The position numbers and the translations under genes were made by a program. 64,000 nt of DNA from an uncultured Succinivibrio sp. (GTDB lineage Bacteria; Pseudomonadota; Gammaproteobacteria; Enterobacterales; Succinivibrionaceae): the NCBI GenBank assembly GCA_902785325.1, contig CACZXZ010000004.1, forward strand, positions 18,419-82,418, given 5' to 3'. Shown piece after piece: positions 16,632-26,522 of the stretch. The notes below the pieces were generated by a model. It had not been told where the DNA came from and ran no database searches. It saw only the letters and a list, made by a program, of their open reading frames with translations. The stretch's first letter is position 1, and every line of letters begins with the position of its first letter.

Positions 16632-17912
16632 TTAAGCGCCACTATTTTTATCAACTGCATTAGCAGGATCTATAGTTTCGATATTTTGATCTTGATTAGG
16701 ATCTAATGCTACAGCTTCTTCTTGTGAAGCTACTTCTTGAACTTCTTGCTCTTGACTTTGTTGAGCTTGAAGCTTAGCTTGCAAAGAGGCTTGTAAATCC
16801 TCCATTGAGGTTACAGACTTCTTCTTTTTTAAAGGAGCATCGTAATCAGGACAACCTTCAATTGGCTCTTTTAAAGCTTTTTGAACACAAGGATAAACGC
16901 TTGTTAAAAAGTCATTTAACAAAGCATCAATGCGATCATCAATACGCCAATCAATTAAAGACTCTTCATTAGAAACTTTTACATCGCCAACTTCTAAAGC
17001 AGGATCTTCAACTAATTGATAATGCTGCTGTTGCATGTACTCAGAGCCTAAAGCAGCTTGTACCACTGACAAATCGTCAGGGTTTAAGTAAATTGTGGCT
17101 CCTTTTTTGGCATTTGGTAAAATAGAAATAGCTTTTTCAATAGACTTTACTAAGAAGTCTGCGTTTTTAGCAATTTCTTTTTTAGTAATTACTTTTACTA
17201 AACGAGAGATGATATAAGCAATTTCATCAGTGACATCTTTATCAACCTGACGTAGTGGGTTTGCAAGGGCATCTGCAAGGTATCTAAAGCGTTCTACTTG
17301 CTCTAAAACTACTTTTTGACCACTTTCTACACCTTCATTATGACCTTGTAAAAAGCCATCCTCATTGCCTTGAGCTAAACCTTCTTGATAACCTTCTTGA
17401 CGACCTTGCTCTAAGCCTTCTTGATGACCTTTGGTATTACCCTCATTATAGCCATCATCATAACCTTGCTTTTTACCTTCCTCATAGCCTTGAGTTTTAC
17501 CTTCCTCAAAGGCATCTTTACGAATTTGTTCTAACTCTTCAACGGTAACCTGAGGTTGAGCTACAGACTGCTCTGCTTCTAACTCCTCGTCTAGGATTTC
17601 GTGAGCTTTACTAATTTCAACTTGTTCAGCTTGACGTCTTTCAAGCTCTTTTTGATGATTGATAATGGCACGACGTCTTTCTACCATATCAATACTAATG
17701 CCTAAAGCATTAGTACCGGTTAAAGAGTCGCTATCTAAGGTAGGCCATTGCTTTACTTTATAATCTGTAACTTTGGCTGCGGAGGTAACAGTTGCAATAT
17801 TTTTAGAATAACGAATATCTACTCTCTCGTTATTACGAGCTTTAGTACTTTCGTTAGCAACTATTTGAGGACCTTTGTTAACCTCTTCAAAGCCTTCTAG
17901 AAAATCTTCCAT
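16632..17912 (-). CDS. fliH: Flagellar export stator protein FliH, with a long GxxxG repeat
   Basis: 426 residues, much longer than enteric FliH (about 235). Residues 138-198 have glycine at every fourth position, 16 in a row (GKTQGYEEGKKQGYDDG and onwards), the primary-repeat GxxxG helix known in FliH proteins. The C-terminal VATPase-E-like domain (about 215-350) includes ITKKEIAKNADFLVKSIEKA. The last 65 residues are Gln/Glu-rich and poorly ordered. FliH links FliI to the C-ring through FliN. Confidence 0.92.
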   Translation of the reverse strand: MEDFLEGFEEVNKGPQIVANESTKARNNERVDIRYSKNIATVTSAAKVTDYKVKQWPTLDSDSLTGTNALGISIDMVERRRAIINHQKELERRQAEQVEISKAHEILDEELEAEQSVAQPQVTVEELEQIRKDAFEEGKTQGYEEGKKQGYDDGYNEGNTKGHQEGLEQGRQEGYQEGLAQGNEDGFLQGHNEGVESGQKVVLEQVERFRYLADALANPLRQVDKDVTDEIAYIISRLVKVITKKEIAKNADFLVKSIEKAISILPNAKKGATIYLNPDDLSVVQAALGSEYMQQQHYQLVEDPALEVGDVKVSNEESLIDWRIDDRIDALLNDFLTSVYPCVQKALKEPIEGCPDYDAPLKKKKSVTSMEDLQASLQAKLQAQQSQEQEVQEVASQEEAVALDPNQDQNIETIDPANAVDKNSGA

Positions 17913-17926
17913 TTACGCCTCACAGA

Positions 17927-19036
17927 CTAAATAAAGTCTCCGCCGCCACCGCCACGGTTTAGCATGATAGCGCCAGAATCTGCCAATTTTCTAGCAATAG
18001 TAAGGATTTCTTTTTGAGCTGCCTCAACATCTGACAACTTAGTAGGGCCCATAGAAGCCAAATCCTCTTTCAAGGAAGCAGATGCACGAGAGGACATGTT
18101 CTTGAAGAACTTCTCCTTTAGAGTATCGTCGGCGCCCTTTAAAGCCTTTTGTAGGATATCTGATGGAACATCACGCAATAAGGTCTGGATAGAACGGTCG
18201 TCCACAGCACCCAAGTTCTCGAATACGAACATAAGATCTTGGATTTGAGTACCAATATCTTTGTCCTGAGACTGAATAGCGTTCATTAACTGAGCCTCAG
18301 TTGAGCTATCTAAGTAGTTCATGATATCAGCAGCACTCTTAAGACCACCGATCTTAGCAGTTTGGGAACCTGCAGCACCAGCAAATTGTTTTTCCATGAT
18401 CTCGTTTAATTCTTGTAAAGCAGCAGGTTGTACTTCCTCTAAGGTTGCAATACGCATGATTAAGTCTAAGCGCACTGCCTCTGGGAACTGAGCTAAAATC
18501 TCAGCTGACTGCTCTGGCTCTAAGTAAGACAATACGATAGTCTGAATTTGAGGGTGCTCGTGCTGAATAATAGTAGCAACTTGTCTTGCATCCATCCACT
18601 TTAGAGAATCTAGACCACGAGAACCAGTACCTAAAGAGATCTGCTCGATTAAGTTGTTGGCCTTTTCTGCACCTAAAGCAGCTACTAGAGCGTGGCGTAC
18701 GAAATCTGAGTTGCCTAAGCCTAAGTTTGAATGCTGTGTTACATCCTTTAGAAAGGCTTTATGTACAGCATTTACTTGATCTTGAGTGAAAGCGGTCATC
18801 TCTGACATTCTTACACCAAGCTTTTGCACTTGTTTAGGCTCTAAATTTTTAAAGATTTGAGCAGCATCTTCCTCTGATAAAGAGAGCATCAAAAGCACCG
18901 CTTTATCCATGCCATTCATGTTTTCTAAAGCGCTTTTTTCATCCTCGGTTAATTCTAGTACCGCATTAGATGAAGGAGCACTTACGCTAGTACCACCTAT
19001 AGTTGTAGTAGGTAATTTGGTAGCAGTATCTGACAT
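17927..19036 (-). CDS. fliG: Flagellar motor switch protein FliG
   Basis: 369 residues including a 30-residue Thr/Ser-rich N-terminal extension. FliG hallmarks are MDKAVLLMLSLSEEDAAQIF, the EHPQ motif in IIQHEHPQIQTIVLSYLEP, and the charged C-terminal torque helix region DRSIQTLLRDV and ALKGADDTLKEKFFKNMS. FliG forms the upper C-ring and contacts the stator. The C-terminus ends in an unusual glycine run (RGGGGGDFI). Confidence 0.97.
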   Translation of the reverse strand: MSDTATKLPTTTIGGTSVSAPSSNAVLELTEDEKSALENMNGMDKAVLLMLSLSEEDAAQIFKNLEPKQVQKLGVRMSEMTAFTQDQVNAVHKAFLKDVTQHSNLGLGNSDFVRHALVAALGAEKANNLIEQISLGTGSRGLDSLKWMDARQVATIIQHEHPQIQTIVLSYLEPEQSAEILAQFPEAVRLDLIMRIATLEEVQPAALQELNEIMEKQFAGAAGSQTAKIGGLKSAADIMNYLDSSTEAQLMNAIQSQDKDIGTQIQDLMFVFENLGAVDDRSIQTLLRDVPSDILQKALKGADDTLKEKFFKNMSSRASASLKEDLASMGPTKLSDVEAAQKEILTIARKLADSGAIMLNRGGGGGDFI

Positions 19037-19045
19037 AATTTACTC

Positions 19046-20923
19046 CTAAGCCTTCTCTTTATAGTCTGATTCAAGCCAATCTTTGATAACCTCAGCAGTA
19101 AGTTGAGGTTCATTTGAAGCTAAGGTTCTAACAGCCTTTAACAGATCAGCTTCTTTATGAAGATTTGGTAATTCAATACCGCCTTCTTGATTGATGCTAT
19201 AAACTTGATCGGCCAATTCTTTATTCTTAGCAATTAAGTTGAAATCGTCGTAGCCATCGAGAGCTGATTGAGAATCAAGCTCGTCTTGATCAACCTCATT
19301 AACATCCTCGTCTTTCTTGAGAAGCTTGTTCAATAGAGGTCTTATGATAAAGATAATTACCATGAGTACGATAAGTACGGAGCCACCGATTCTTACTAAC
19401 CTAAAGAAGAACTCTTGCTCATACCAAGGTAGAGGAGGTTTGATATCGTCGTGTGGGAAGGATACAGTTTCAACCTTCACAAAATCACCACGTGCATCAT
19501 TTAAACCTAAACCACCACGTACTAAATCGGCAATCTTATTTAAGTCCTCTTGAGAGCGAGGGGTATAGGTTACATAACCGTCTTTATCTAAACTACGTAC
19601 ATAGTCAACAGCTACAGATACTGTAAGTCTTTGTACTACGTTAGTAGGACTTATAGTATGTCTCATGGTGGTATCTACTTCGTAGTTACGCACAGCTTCA
19701 CGACTCTCTTTACGATTTGAGCTACCGTCAGTTGCTGTTGCAGTTCCATTTTTAAGCTGTTGTGGAATTGCAGCATTTGCAGGAGGCTGATTTGATAAAG
19801 AACCTGGTACACCATAAGGATTAGTCTTATCCTCGCCACCTGCTTGCTCTTTTAAAGTCTCAGAACGCACAGCTTGAGAATCTGGATTATATAATTGGCT
19901 AGTTTCCTCTTGTACAGTGGTGTCTAGGGTTACATCCACTTCAGCTGAGTAATTACCAAGACCTAGCATTGGAGCTAGAATTGCATCTAACTTATCGCGA
20001 TATTGAGCCTCACGCATGGTGCGTAATTCAAACTCACGTTGAATTTTGCTCTCAGCTGTATCTGCTTTAACCTCTGCTGACAGTTGACGACCATTCTGAT
20101 CTGTTACGCTTACATCCTTTTGTAATAGGTTATGTACAGAGGCTGCTACTGTCATACGAATGGTATTAACATTCTCAGGAGTTAAATAGGCATTTGGCTT
20201 TAAGGTTACTACTACAGCAGCACTAGGACGGCTCTTTTCACGAGCAAATACATTGTCTTTTGGAATTGCAAGTAACACAGTGGCGTGTTGAACTCCATCA
20301 ATTCTTTCAATGGCACGAGCAAGCTGAATTTCACGACCGTGTTTGATACGCTCGTTTTCCATACGCTGAGATACACCAAAACCAGTGTCGGTCATAATGA
20401 TTTGGTCGCCAACATCAGTCTTTTCTTTAGGCAAGGCAATACCCTTACGTAACATCATTTCAGTTATTTCGTTGTAGTCTTTTGCTAAAACTGTAATGGT
20501 GTTATTGCCAACTAATTTGTACTTATAACCTTCGTTATCTAAGAAATCTAATACTGAGCCAATTTCTTGTGCTGAGTATTGGCCTAATTGACGGTTTGTG
20601 TCAGAACTTGAACGGCTATCAGAGCTTGTAAAAGTAATAATCGCAAAAATAATGGCTGCAATAAAAACTACTAAAAAAGCAATGATGATAAGACGGCGAG
20701 ACATCTCACCATCTTTAAAGAAACCTTTTAGGGCAGAGGTTTTTGGAGGTAAAGAGTTATCCTCTGAGGTTACAGGCATTGAGCTGTCGTCATAAGAATT
20801 AGCATCGTCATGTTGTGTACTGTCATTTACATCACTTTGAGGTGTTGCAGCAGGAGTTAAAGCATTGGCACTGCCATTTGCATTAGCACCTTGATTGGCA
20901 ACAGGAAACTCATTGTCTGCCAT
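19046..20923 (-). CDS. fliF: Flagellar MS-ring protein FliF
   Basis: 625 residues with an 80-residue hydrophilic N-terminus, membrane helices at about 78-100 and 515-537, and ring-building domains between: EIGSVLDFLDNEGYKYKLVG, MENERIKHGREIQLARAIER, and AAVVVTLKPNAYLTPENVN. The cytoplasmic C-terminal tail binds FliG. FliF forms the MS ring, the first structure of the basal body. fliG follows by nine bases. Confidence 0.97.
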   Translation of the reverse strand: MADNEFPVANQGANANGSANALTPAATPQSDVNDSTQHDDANSYDDSSMPVTSEDNSLPPKTSALKGFFKDGEMSRRLIIIAFLVVFIAAIIFAIITFTSSDSRSSSDTNRQLGQYSAQEIGSVLDFLDNEGYKYKLVGNNTITVLAKDYNEITEMMLRKGIALPKEKTDVGDQIIMTDTGFGVSQRMENERIKHGREIQLARAIERIDGVQHATVLLAIPKDNVFAREKSRPSAAVVVTLKPNAYLTPENVNTIRMTVAASVHNLLQKDVSVTDQNGRQLSAEVKADTAESKIQREFELRTMREAQYRDKLDAILAPMLGLGNYSAEVDVTLDTTVQEETSQLYNPDSQAVRSETLKEQAGGEDKTNPYGVPGSLSNQPPANAAIPQQLKNGTATATDGSSNRKESREAVRNYEVDTTMRHTISPTNVVQRLTVSVAVDYVRSLDKDGYVTYTPRSQEDLNKIADLVRGGLGLNDARGDFVKVETVSFPHDDIKPPLPWYEQEFFFRLVRIGGSVLIVLMVIIFIIRPLLNKLLKKDEDVNEVDQDELDSQSALDGYDDFNLIAKNKELADQVYSINQEGGIELPNLHKEADLLKAVRTLASNEPQLTAEVIKDWLESDYKEKA

Positions 20924-20946
20924 GATAAAACCTCACTTTAAACAGA

Positions 20947-21366
20947 TTAAATCTGCATTTGAGAAATTGTCTTATAAGCTTCAATCATTTTATTACGAAT
21001 TTGAATCGTTGCTTCAAATGAGATTGAAGACTTTTGTGATGCAAGCATAACATCTGACAATGTTACGGAGCGATCACCTAAATCAAAACGAGTCTGTTTG
21101 TTTGTAGAATCATTTTGTAAAAAATTTACGTTTTCAAAAGCTTGATTTAGCATATTTGCAAAAGCACCAACATTATCAGGCTCTTTTGCTTGTTCTGCTT
21201 GTACAGCTTGAGCACTTGGATTGTAAACTGGGCTATTGTCTACTTTAGCTTGATTTACATGATTACCATTTGCTACATCAGTTAAGGTTCTCATTTGCTG
21301 TTGCATTCTTTGCAACTGAGCTAACATTGAACCATTTGCACCAAGTGAATTTATTGACATACTCAT
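20947..21366 (-). CDS. fliE: Flagellar hook-basal body adaptor FliE
   Basis: 139 residues. The conserved C-terminal part contains FANMLNQAFENVNFLQND, RFDLGDRSVTLSDVMLASQK and IQIRNKMIEAYKTISQMQI, the FliE signature. The N-terminal about 60 residues are Gln/Met-rich. FliE connects the MS ring to the rod. It is the first gene of the fliEFGHIJ block and has a sigma-54-type promoter 53 bases upstream of the ATG. Confidence 0.95.
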   Translation of the reverse strand: MSMSINSLGANGSMLAQLQRMQQQMRTLTDVANGNHVNQAKVDNSPVYNPSAQAVQAEQAKEPDNVGAFANMLNQAFENVNFLQNDSTNKQTRFDLGDRSVTLSDVMLASQKSSISFEATIQIRNKMIEAYKTISQMQI

Positions 21367-21418
21367 CTTACACCTTCCGTCAAAAATTAGACGCTAAACT
21401 AACTCTTGAGTAAGATAA

Positions 21419-21434
21419 TTCAAGTTGTGTGCCA
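21419..21434 (-). promoter_or_regulatory. Sigma-54 promoter of fliEFGHIJ
   Basis: Minus-strand TGGCACACAACTTGAA matches the -24 box fully and the -12 box except that the C of GC is A. Spacing is correct and it ends 53 bases before the fliE ATG. The location agrees with fliE operons in other polar flagellates. Confidence 0.6.
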
Positions 21435-21550
21435 ACTTTAAAAATTCACTTTCGTTAAGCTTTTTATAAGTATAGATTTTGCCTTTTTCTCTTTGTTTTT
21501 TCAAGAAATTAGCCTTTTTATACTCAATAAATTGAGAAAACTCACAAACA

Positions 21551-21570
21551 ATGTAAGCTAAAGCTTACAT
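21551..21570. repeat. Inverted repeat downstream of the AAA-like gene
   Basis: ATGTAAGCT and AGCTTACAT are exact inverted copies separated by two bases, and a second short hairpin (CTCTTTTGAGAG) follows at about 21581. They lie between the end of the AAA-like gene and the fliE promoter on the minus strand. No U-tract is present, so terminator function is only possible. Confidence 0.4.
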
Positions 21571-21625
21571 TTTAAGATTTCTCTTTTGAGAGATAGGATT
21601 TAATTTTGAGGATTTTAAGTTAAAG

Positions 21626-23284
21626 TTAATCTACTCTAACGACTTTTTTAAGACACTTATCAGGACTTGAGAACACAACCACATATCTTGTCAACGGCAG
21701 AATTGGAGCTACCTTACCGTAGTCACGGGTGAGTACTTGTGAAGTTGCATCTTCAAGGACTTTTTCAAGGTTGTCTTGTTCTTTTAATAGTTTTAACTCA
21801 AAGACAAATCTTTGACCGTCCATTTCTATCATAAGATCGGTTCGACCTCTTTGCTGTAAGACTTCACGTGAGGCATTAACGTGAGCATAAAGAAAATAAC
21901 TGTATAAGATATCTCTTAAATTAGCTTCTACATCAAAGATGGTTGTATCGTAGCCAAAGGTATTTGCAACTGCATCAAAAATGTCGAAAAAGTCCTCTTC
22001 AGCTTTAGACAAGCAGGCTTTTTGAATAGCCTTAAAATCAGCATTTTTTCTTAAATATATGATGTCAGAACTTTCTAAATTAGATAAAAAGATCTCATCG
22101 AAAAACATGTTCTTGATAAACTGTCTTAACTCTAAGTTTGGAATACCTATACTTACAGCATTACCATCAACTGATTTTATTGAATAGTAGCCTGCTTGAT
22201 ACATCATAAGGAGAGGATCTTTATCTAAAATTGAAGATGGACTTTCTAATTTAGCTTTAGATATTACTTCAGTACCATCAATATTATTAGATAGCATATT
22301 GAGGCTGTAACTGTGAGCTCGTCTTAATTTTGACAAGTCCTTAAAGTAATTTACGATCAATGTCGAATAGCCACTGCTATTGGCCCAATAGCACTTATAG
22401 CCACAACTGCTACTTACCAATTGCAAAAAGTTTAGTATGGACCAAGGATTATAGACAAGGACAGAGGCTGACTCTTCAAAACAGAAGCCGTCATAGTTTA
22501 ATTTTAGATTATAAAATACCTCATCGACAGTGCAATCAAGCTCATAAGCTGCGCGCTTAATGTAAGCTAAAAAGTAATGCTCTAACTCCTCTTTGGTGAA
22601 GCCTAATAAAGCGCCATATTTCTTATTTAAAGTTAAATCTAAAATAGTATTAAAGGCACTTAAAATACTCATGTCAAAAGATCTAGTTTCACCTGTTATA
22701 AACATAAACCTAAACTTTGAAGACAGAGCTTTTAAAAGAGAAAAGAAAGATATTAAACATTCTTTTATTGCTTTTTGTGACTGACTCTCACCACCAACAC
22801 TTGTTAAAGGTAAGTCATAATCATCTATTAACAGCACTACTTCTCCATTTTGACACTGAGAAAGTAATTCTCTTAATACGGCTCGAGGCTCATTTAACAA
22901 TTCTTCTGAATAGGTTAACTGATACTCTTTAGCAAAGGACTTTAAGATATCAGTAAACCTTCGGTTAAATTTTCCAAAATCATTTGAAGCTATAGCTGAA
23001 AAATCAAGATGCAAGACTTTATAGGTTCTCGTATCTTGCCAAAGCTTTTCTATTTTTAAGCCTTTAAAATACTGTCTTCTTTGTCTAAATAAGTTGTTTA
23101 ATACTGATATCAGCAAGGACTTACCAAAGCGTCTTGGTCTTGTAAAGAGGATAGGACTACTTTCAATTTTAGTTAATTCAAAGATTAAATCGGTTTTATC
23201 TACATAGATCAAATTACCGTCAATCATCTTCTCAAAATTTGTTTCACCACAAGGTAATCTTTGCAGATCAAGACTATTACTCAT
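21626..23284 (-). CDS. AAA-ATPase-like protein with C-terminal PD-(D/E)XK nuclease-like domain
   Basis: 552 residues. The N-terminal AAA-ATPase-like domain (PF09820 type) shows IYVDKTDLIFELT, the P-loop-like ILFTRPRRFGKSLLISVLNN at about 46-65, and the acidic VVLLIDDYDLPL Walker B-like strand at about 150. The C-terminal part has the PDDEXK_9-type core DLMIEMDGQRFVFELKLLKE. This family is abundant in rumen and gut anaerobes and its biological role is not established. It is monocistronic between fliE and rpiA. A frameshifted relative lies at the right edge of the window. Confidence 0.82.
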   Translation of the reverse strand: MSNSLDLQRLPCGETNFEKMIDGNLIYVDKTDLIFELTKIESSPILFTRPRRFGKSLLISVLNNLFRQRRQYFKGLKIEKLWQDTRTYKVLHLDFSAIASNDFGKFNRRFTDILKSFAKEYQLTYSEELLNEPRAVLRELLSQCQNGEVVLLIDDYDLPLTSVGGESQSQKAIKECLISFFSLLKALSSKFRFMFITGETRSFDMSILSAFNTILDLTLNKKYGALLGFTKEELEHYFLAYIKRAAYELDCTVDEVFYNLKLNYDGFCFEESASVLVYNPWSILNFLQLVSSSCGYKCYWANSSGYSTLIVNYFKDLSKLRRAHSYSLNMLSNNIDGTEVISKAKLESPSSILDKDPLLMMYQAGYYSIKSVDGNAVSIGIPNLELRQFIKNMFFDEIFLSNLESSDIIYLRKNADFKAIQKACLSKAEEDFFDIFDAVANTFGYDTTIFDVEANLRDILYSYFLYAHVNASREVLQQRGRTDLMIEMDGQRFVFELKLLKEQDNLEKVLEDATSQVLTRDYGKVAPILPLTRYVVVFSSPDKCLKKVVRVD

Positions 23285-23299
23285 TTATTCTCTCTCCAT

Positions 23300-23339
23300 A
23301 AAAATAAAGTCCCCATATCTAGCAAGATTATGAGGACTT
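23300..23339 (-). terminator. Terminator after rpiA
   Basis: On the minus strand AAGTCCTCATA pairs with TATGGGGACTT (one mismatch) and is followed by TATTTTT. It lies 26 bases past the rpiA stop and just before the AAA-like gene start. Confidence 0.6.
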
Positions 23340-23364
23340 ATTTGATTAAGCAAAATCTTTTAGC

Positions 23365-24027
23365 TTAATTTCTCTTTAAAACTTTAACGCCTGCTTCTGT
23401 AGCATAAAGTACGATATCAGCACCTTTAGCGGCGAATAAACCTACAGTTACAACGCCTGGGATTTGATTGATAGTCTTTTCTAAAGCTACAGGATCAGTG
23501 ATGGATAAACCGTGTACATCAAGGATTTCACAACCATTGTCGGTAATGCAACCTTCGCGTAGCACAGGATTGCCACCTAAAGCACGTAAAGAGCGAGCAA
23601 CTTGCTCACGGCCCATAGGTATAACTTCAACTGGTAATGGGAATTTACCAAGAGTTTGTACTAACTTTGATTTATCTACAATGCAGATAAACTTTTTAGC
23701 CATTGAAGTTAAGATCTTCTCGCGGGTTAAACAAGCACCGCCACCTTTAATCATATTAAAGTTAGGATCAACCTCATCAGCACCGTCAATATAAACGTCA
23801 TAAGGCTCTGTAGCATTAGGATCTACTACCTTAACACCGATATTAGTTAAAGCTTCAGTAGTTTTATTTGAAGAGCTTACAGCCTCTTTTACAGGAACTT
23901 TATTGATGCCAATTTGCTCAATAAACTTCATAACTGTAGAGCCTGAGCCTACACCTAAAACTGCATTTTGAGGAATGTATTCAAGAGCAGCTTTAGCTAC
24001 CATTACTTTTAATTCGTCTTGAGTCAT
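23365..24027 (-). CDS. rpiA: Ribose-5-phosphate isomerase A
   Basis: 220 residues, the normal RpiA length. It shows GVGSGSTVMKFIEQIG (phosphate loop), DVYIDGADEVDP (catalytic Asp region) and KGGGACLTREKIL with the active-site Glu/Lys. It interconverts ribose-5-phosphate and ribulose-5-phosphate in the non-oxidative pentose phosphate pathway. It follows tyrS by 10 bases on the same strand, so the two are probably co-transcribed and end at the terminator downstream. Confidence 0.96.
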   Translation of the reverse strand: MTQDELKVMVAKAALEYIPQNAVLGVGSGSTVMKFIEQIGINKVPVKEAVSSSNKTTEALTNIGVKVVDPNATEPYDVYIDGADEVDPNFNMIKGGGACLTREKILTSMAKKFICIVDKSKLVQTLGKFPLPVEVIPMGREQVARSLRALGGNPVLREGCITDNGCEILDVHGLSITDPVALEKTINQIPGVVTVGLFAAKGADIVLYATEAGVKVLKRN

Positions 24028-24037
24028 TTTTTAAATC

Positions 24038-25222
24038 CTATTCTACAGTTACTTTTGCAAATCTACGTTTGCCTACTTGCCAAATTGCAGTACCCTTTTC
24101 AATAGCAAAGTTCTTATCGGTAATTACTTTACCATCACACTTTACTGCTGACTGTTTAATCATACGTAAAGCTTCAGAGGTACTCTCACATAAACCAGCA
24201 TCTTTTAATAGGTTTGCTAAAGCAGTTGATGTTACAGTAACTTCTTTAATATCATCTGGTAATGCACCTTTAGCAAATTGAGACTTAAAGCCTTCAACAG
24301 CTTGATTTGCCTCATCCTCACCGTGGTATCTTGCAACAATCTCACGACCTAACTCAATCTTAGCATCGCGTGGATTCATGCCGTTTTGGCACTGCTCTTT
24401 TAGAGCTTTAATTTCATCTACGCTCTTGAATGATAATAAGTCGTAGTAAGACCACATTAAATCGTCAGAGATGGACATGATCTTACCGAACATCTCTTTT
24501 GGAGACTCGGTTACACCAATGTAGTTGTGTTTAGATTTTGACATCTTAACTACACCATCTAAACCTACTAATAGAGGCATCATTAACACTACTTGAGGCT
24601 CCATGCCTGCATCTTTTTGTAGTTCACGACCCATCAATAGGTTAAATTTCTGATCAGTACCACCTAACTCAACGTCAGCTTTGATAGCAACAGAGTCATA
24701 ACCTTGGAATAAAGGATATAAGAACTCATGAATAGCAATAGGCTGATTTGAAGCAAAACGCTTTGAGAAATCGTCACGCTCTAACATACGAGCAACGGTT
24801 AGTTTTGAAGCTAATTTAATGGTACCTGCTGCACCTAGCTTCTCACACCACTCAGAGTTGTAGCGGATTTCAGTTAAATCTTTATCAAGAATCTTAAAAG
24901 CCTGCTCAGCGTAAGTTTTAGCATTCTCGATGATTTGCTCACGTGGTAATTCAGGACGAGTTGCGTTTTTACCTGAAGGATCACCAATAGCTGCAGTAAA
25001 GTCACCGATAATTAACACAATCTTGTGACCTAACTTTTGGAAAGTACGTAACTTATTTAAGATCACAGTATGACCTAAATGGATATCAGGTGCGGTAGGA
25101 TCCATACCTAACTTAATAGTTAACTGACGACCTGACTCTAGCTTTTTCTTAAGCTCTTCTAAAGGAATGATTTCTTCTGCACCACGAGCAATCTCACGTA
25201 ATGCGCTTTGAATATCAGCCAT
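24038..25222 (-). CDS. tyrS: Tyrosyl-tRNA synthetase
   Basis: 394 residues. The class I signatures HLGH (about 48-51) and [14 protein letters not shown] (KMSKS) are intact. [13 protein letters not shown] and [20 protein letters not shown] are tyrosyl-specific active-site stretches of the TyrZ-like subtype. A C-terminal S4 RNA-binding domain starts near [16 protein letters not shown]. It charges tRNA-Tyr in the cytoplasm. The tyrS-anmK neighbourhood is also found in enterobacteria, although here the two are divergent. Confidence 0.96.
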   Translation of the reverse strand: MADIQSALREIARGAEEIIPLEELKKKLESGRQLTIKLGMDPTAPDIHLGHTVILNKLRTFQKLGHKIVLIIGDFTAAIGDPSGKNATRPELPREQIIENAKTYAEQAFKILDKDLTEIRYNSEWCEKLGAAGTIKLASKLTVARMLERDDFSKRFASNQPIAIHEFLYPLFQGYDSVAIKADVELGGTDQKFNLLMGRELQKDAGMEPQVVLMMPLLVGLDGVVKMSKSKHNYIGVTESPKEMFGKIMSISDDLMWSYYDLLSFKSVDEIKALKEQCQNGMNPRDAKIELGREIVARYHGEDEANQAVEGFKSQFAKGALPDDIKEVTVTSTALANLLKDAGLCESTSEALRMIKQSAVKCDGKVITDKNFAIEKGTAIWQVGKRRFAKVTVE

Positions 25223-25270
25223 AAAATACCTTTATTTTTCTGATTAACATTGTGATAATTAACCGAGTAT

Positions 25271-25299
25271 TTTACATTATTTTGTGAATAATCTAAACA
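25271..25299 (+). promoter_or_regulatory. Possible sigma-70 promoter of anmK
   Basis: TTTACA at 25271-25276 and TAAACA at 25294-25299 are spaced by 17 bases and lie 33 bases before the anmK ATG in the tyrS/anmK divergent region. Both boxes are only partial matches. Confidence 0.35.
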
Positions 25300-25331
25300 C
25301 ATTTAGGCAAATGTATCTTAAGGATTAACTT

Positions 25332-26474
25332 ATGCAAGAGTTATATATAGGTTTGATGTCTGGTACAAGTATTGACGGTATCGATGCTGTGCTTTGCACC
25401 TTTAATCAAGGAAAAAGTGAAATTCTTGAAAGTACTAGTGTAGATTATGATAAAGATACTAAAGCTTTATTACATAGCCTGTGTCAAAGCTCCTATGATG
25501 AAATTGAAAAATTAGGTGTTGCTAAAGTAAAGCTTGCGACTTTCGAGGCAAAAGCTGTAAATGAATTACTTTTAAAGGCTAAAGTTGAAAAAGAAGACAT
25601 TGTCGCCATAGGATCTCACGGTCAAACCATTCGTCATCGTCCTGAAAAAGGCTTTTCAATACAGTTAGATGATGGAGCCTTACTTGCAGCTTTAACTGGC
25701 ATTGATGTCATTTGTGATTTTAGATCAGCTGATATTGCTCATGGTGGTAATGGAGCACCTTTAACTCAAGCTTTTCACAAAATGCAATTTCAAGATCCTA
25801 CTAAAGTGAGCTTTGTACTAAATTTAGGCGGTATAGCAAATTTAACTGTCATAGATTGCCAAGGTAAAATCTTACAAGCTTATGATGTAGGTCCTGCTAA
25901 TACCCTTTTAGATACTGTATGTCGCATGATTTTTAACAAGAATTATGATAAAGACGGTGAACTTTCAAAAAAAGGACAAGTAAACAGTAAACTATTATCT
26001 GACTACATGTCCTGTGACTACCTAAAATTACCACCACCAAAATCTACAGGTCGTGAAACCTTTAACGCAGACTTTATCAAAGAAGAGCTTTTAATAGCTA
26101 CTACGCATCCAGAGTTTGCCTATGATTTAATGGCAACTTTAGCAGAGTTTACATCTCTATGTTGTGTTAATGCGATAAGACAAGCTATCTTTAAATTTAA
26201 GATTGATAAAAGTCGTTTAATTGTGTGTGGTGGTGGTGCTTATAACCCTGTTATCATGGGTAAATTAAGTGAAGCTTTAGCTAAAAACAATGTAGAAACC
26301 TATATAGCAGATGATTTAGGTGTTAATTCAAAACTAATTGAAGCTCATGCTTTTGCTTATTTTGCATATAAATTTGTAAAGCGTGAGCCATTAGATTTAG
26401 CTTGTAGTACAAATGCAAGAGAAAACTCTATTCTAGGTTGTCTCTATCCTAAAACACCTTCACTAAAAGCTTAA
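25332..26474 (+). CDS. anmK: Anhydro-N-acetylmuramic acid kinase
   Basis: 380 residues. It shows the family start LYIGLMSGTSIDGIDAVL, then IGSHGQTIRHRPEKGFSIQL, VICDFRSADIAHGGNGAPL with the catalytic Asp, and LNLGGIANLT of the sugar-kinase fold. It phosphorylates and opens 1,6-anhydro-MurNAc during cell-wall recycling in the cytoplasm. A strong AAGGA site precedes the ATG and a long hairpin follows the stop. No other recycling gene is adjacent. Confidence 0.96.
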   Translation: MQELYIGLMSGTSIDGIDAVLCTFNQGKSEILESTSVDYDKDTKALLHSLCQSSYDEIEKLGVAKVKLATFEAKAVNELLLKAKVEKEDIVAIGSHGQTIRHRPEKGFSIQLDDGALLAALTGIDVICDFRSADIAHGGNGAPLTQAFHKMQFQDPTKVSFVLNLGGIANLTVIDCQGKILQAYDVGPANTLLDTVCRMIFNKNYDKDGELSKKGQVNSKLLSDYMSCDYLKLPPPKSTGRETFNADFIKEELLIATTHPEFAYDLMATLAEFTSLCCVNAIRQAIFKFKIDKSRLIVCGGGAYNPVIMGKLSEALAKNNVETYIADDLGVNSKLIEAHAFAYFAYKFVKREPLDLACSTNARENSILGCLYPKTPSLKA

Positions 26475-26493
26475 TTTACATTTTCTTTCGCTT

Positions 26494-26522
26494 AAGCAAA
26501 CAACCTTAACGGTTGTTTGCTT
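26494..26522 (+). terminator. Hairpin terminator after anmK
   Basis: AAGCAAACAACC pairs perfectly with GGTTGTTTGCTT around a 5-base loop, 20 bases after the anmK stop. The following bases are ATAAG rather than a clean U-run. Confidence 0.6.
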
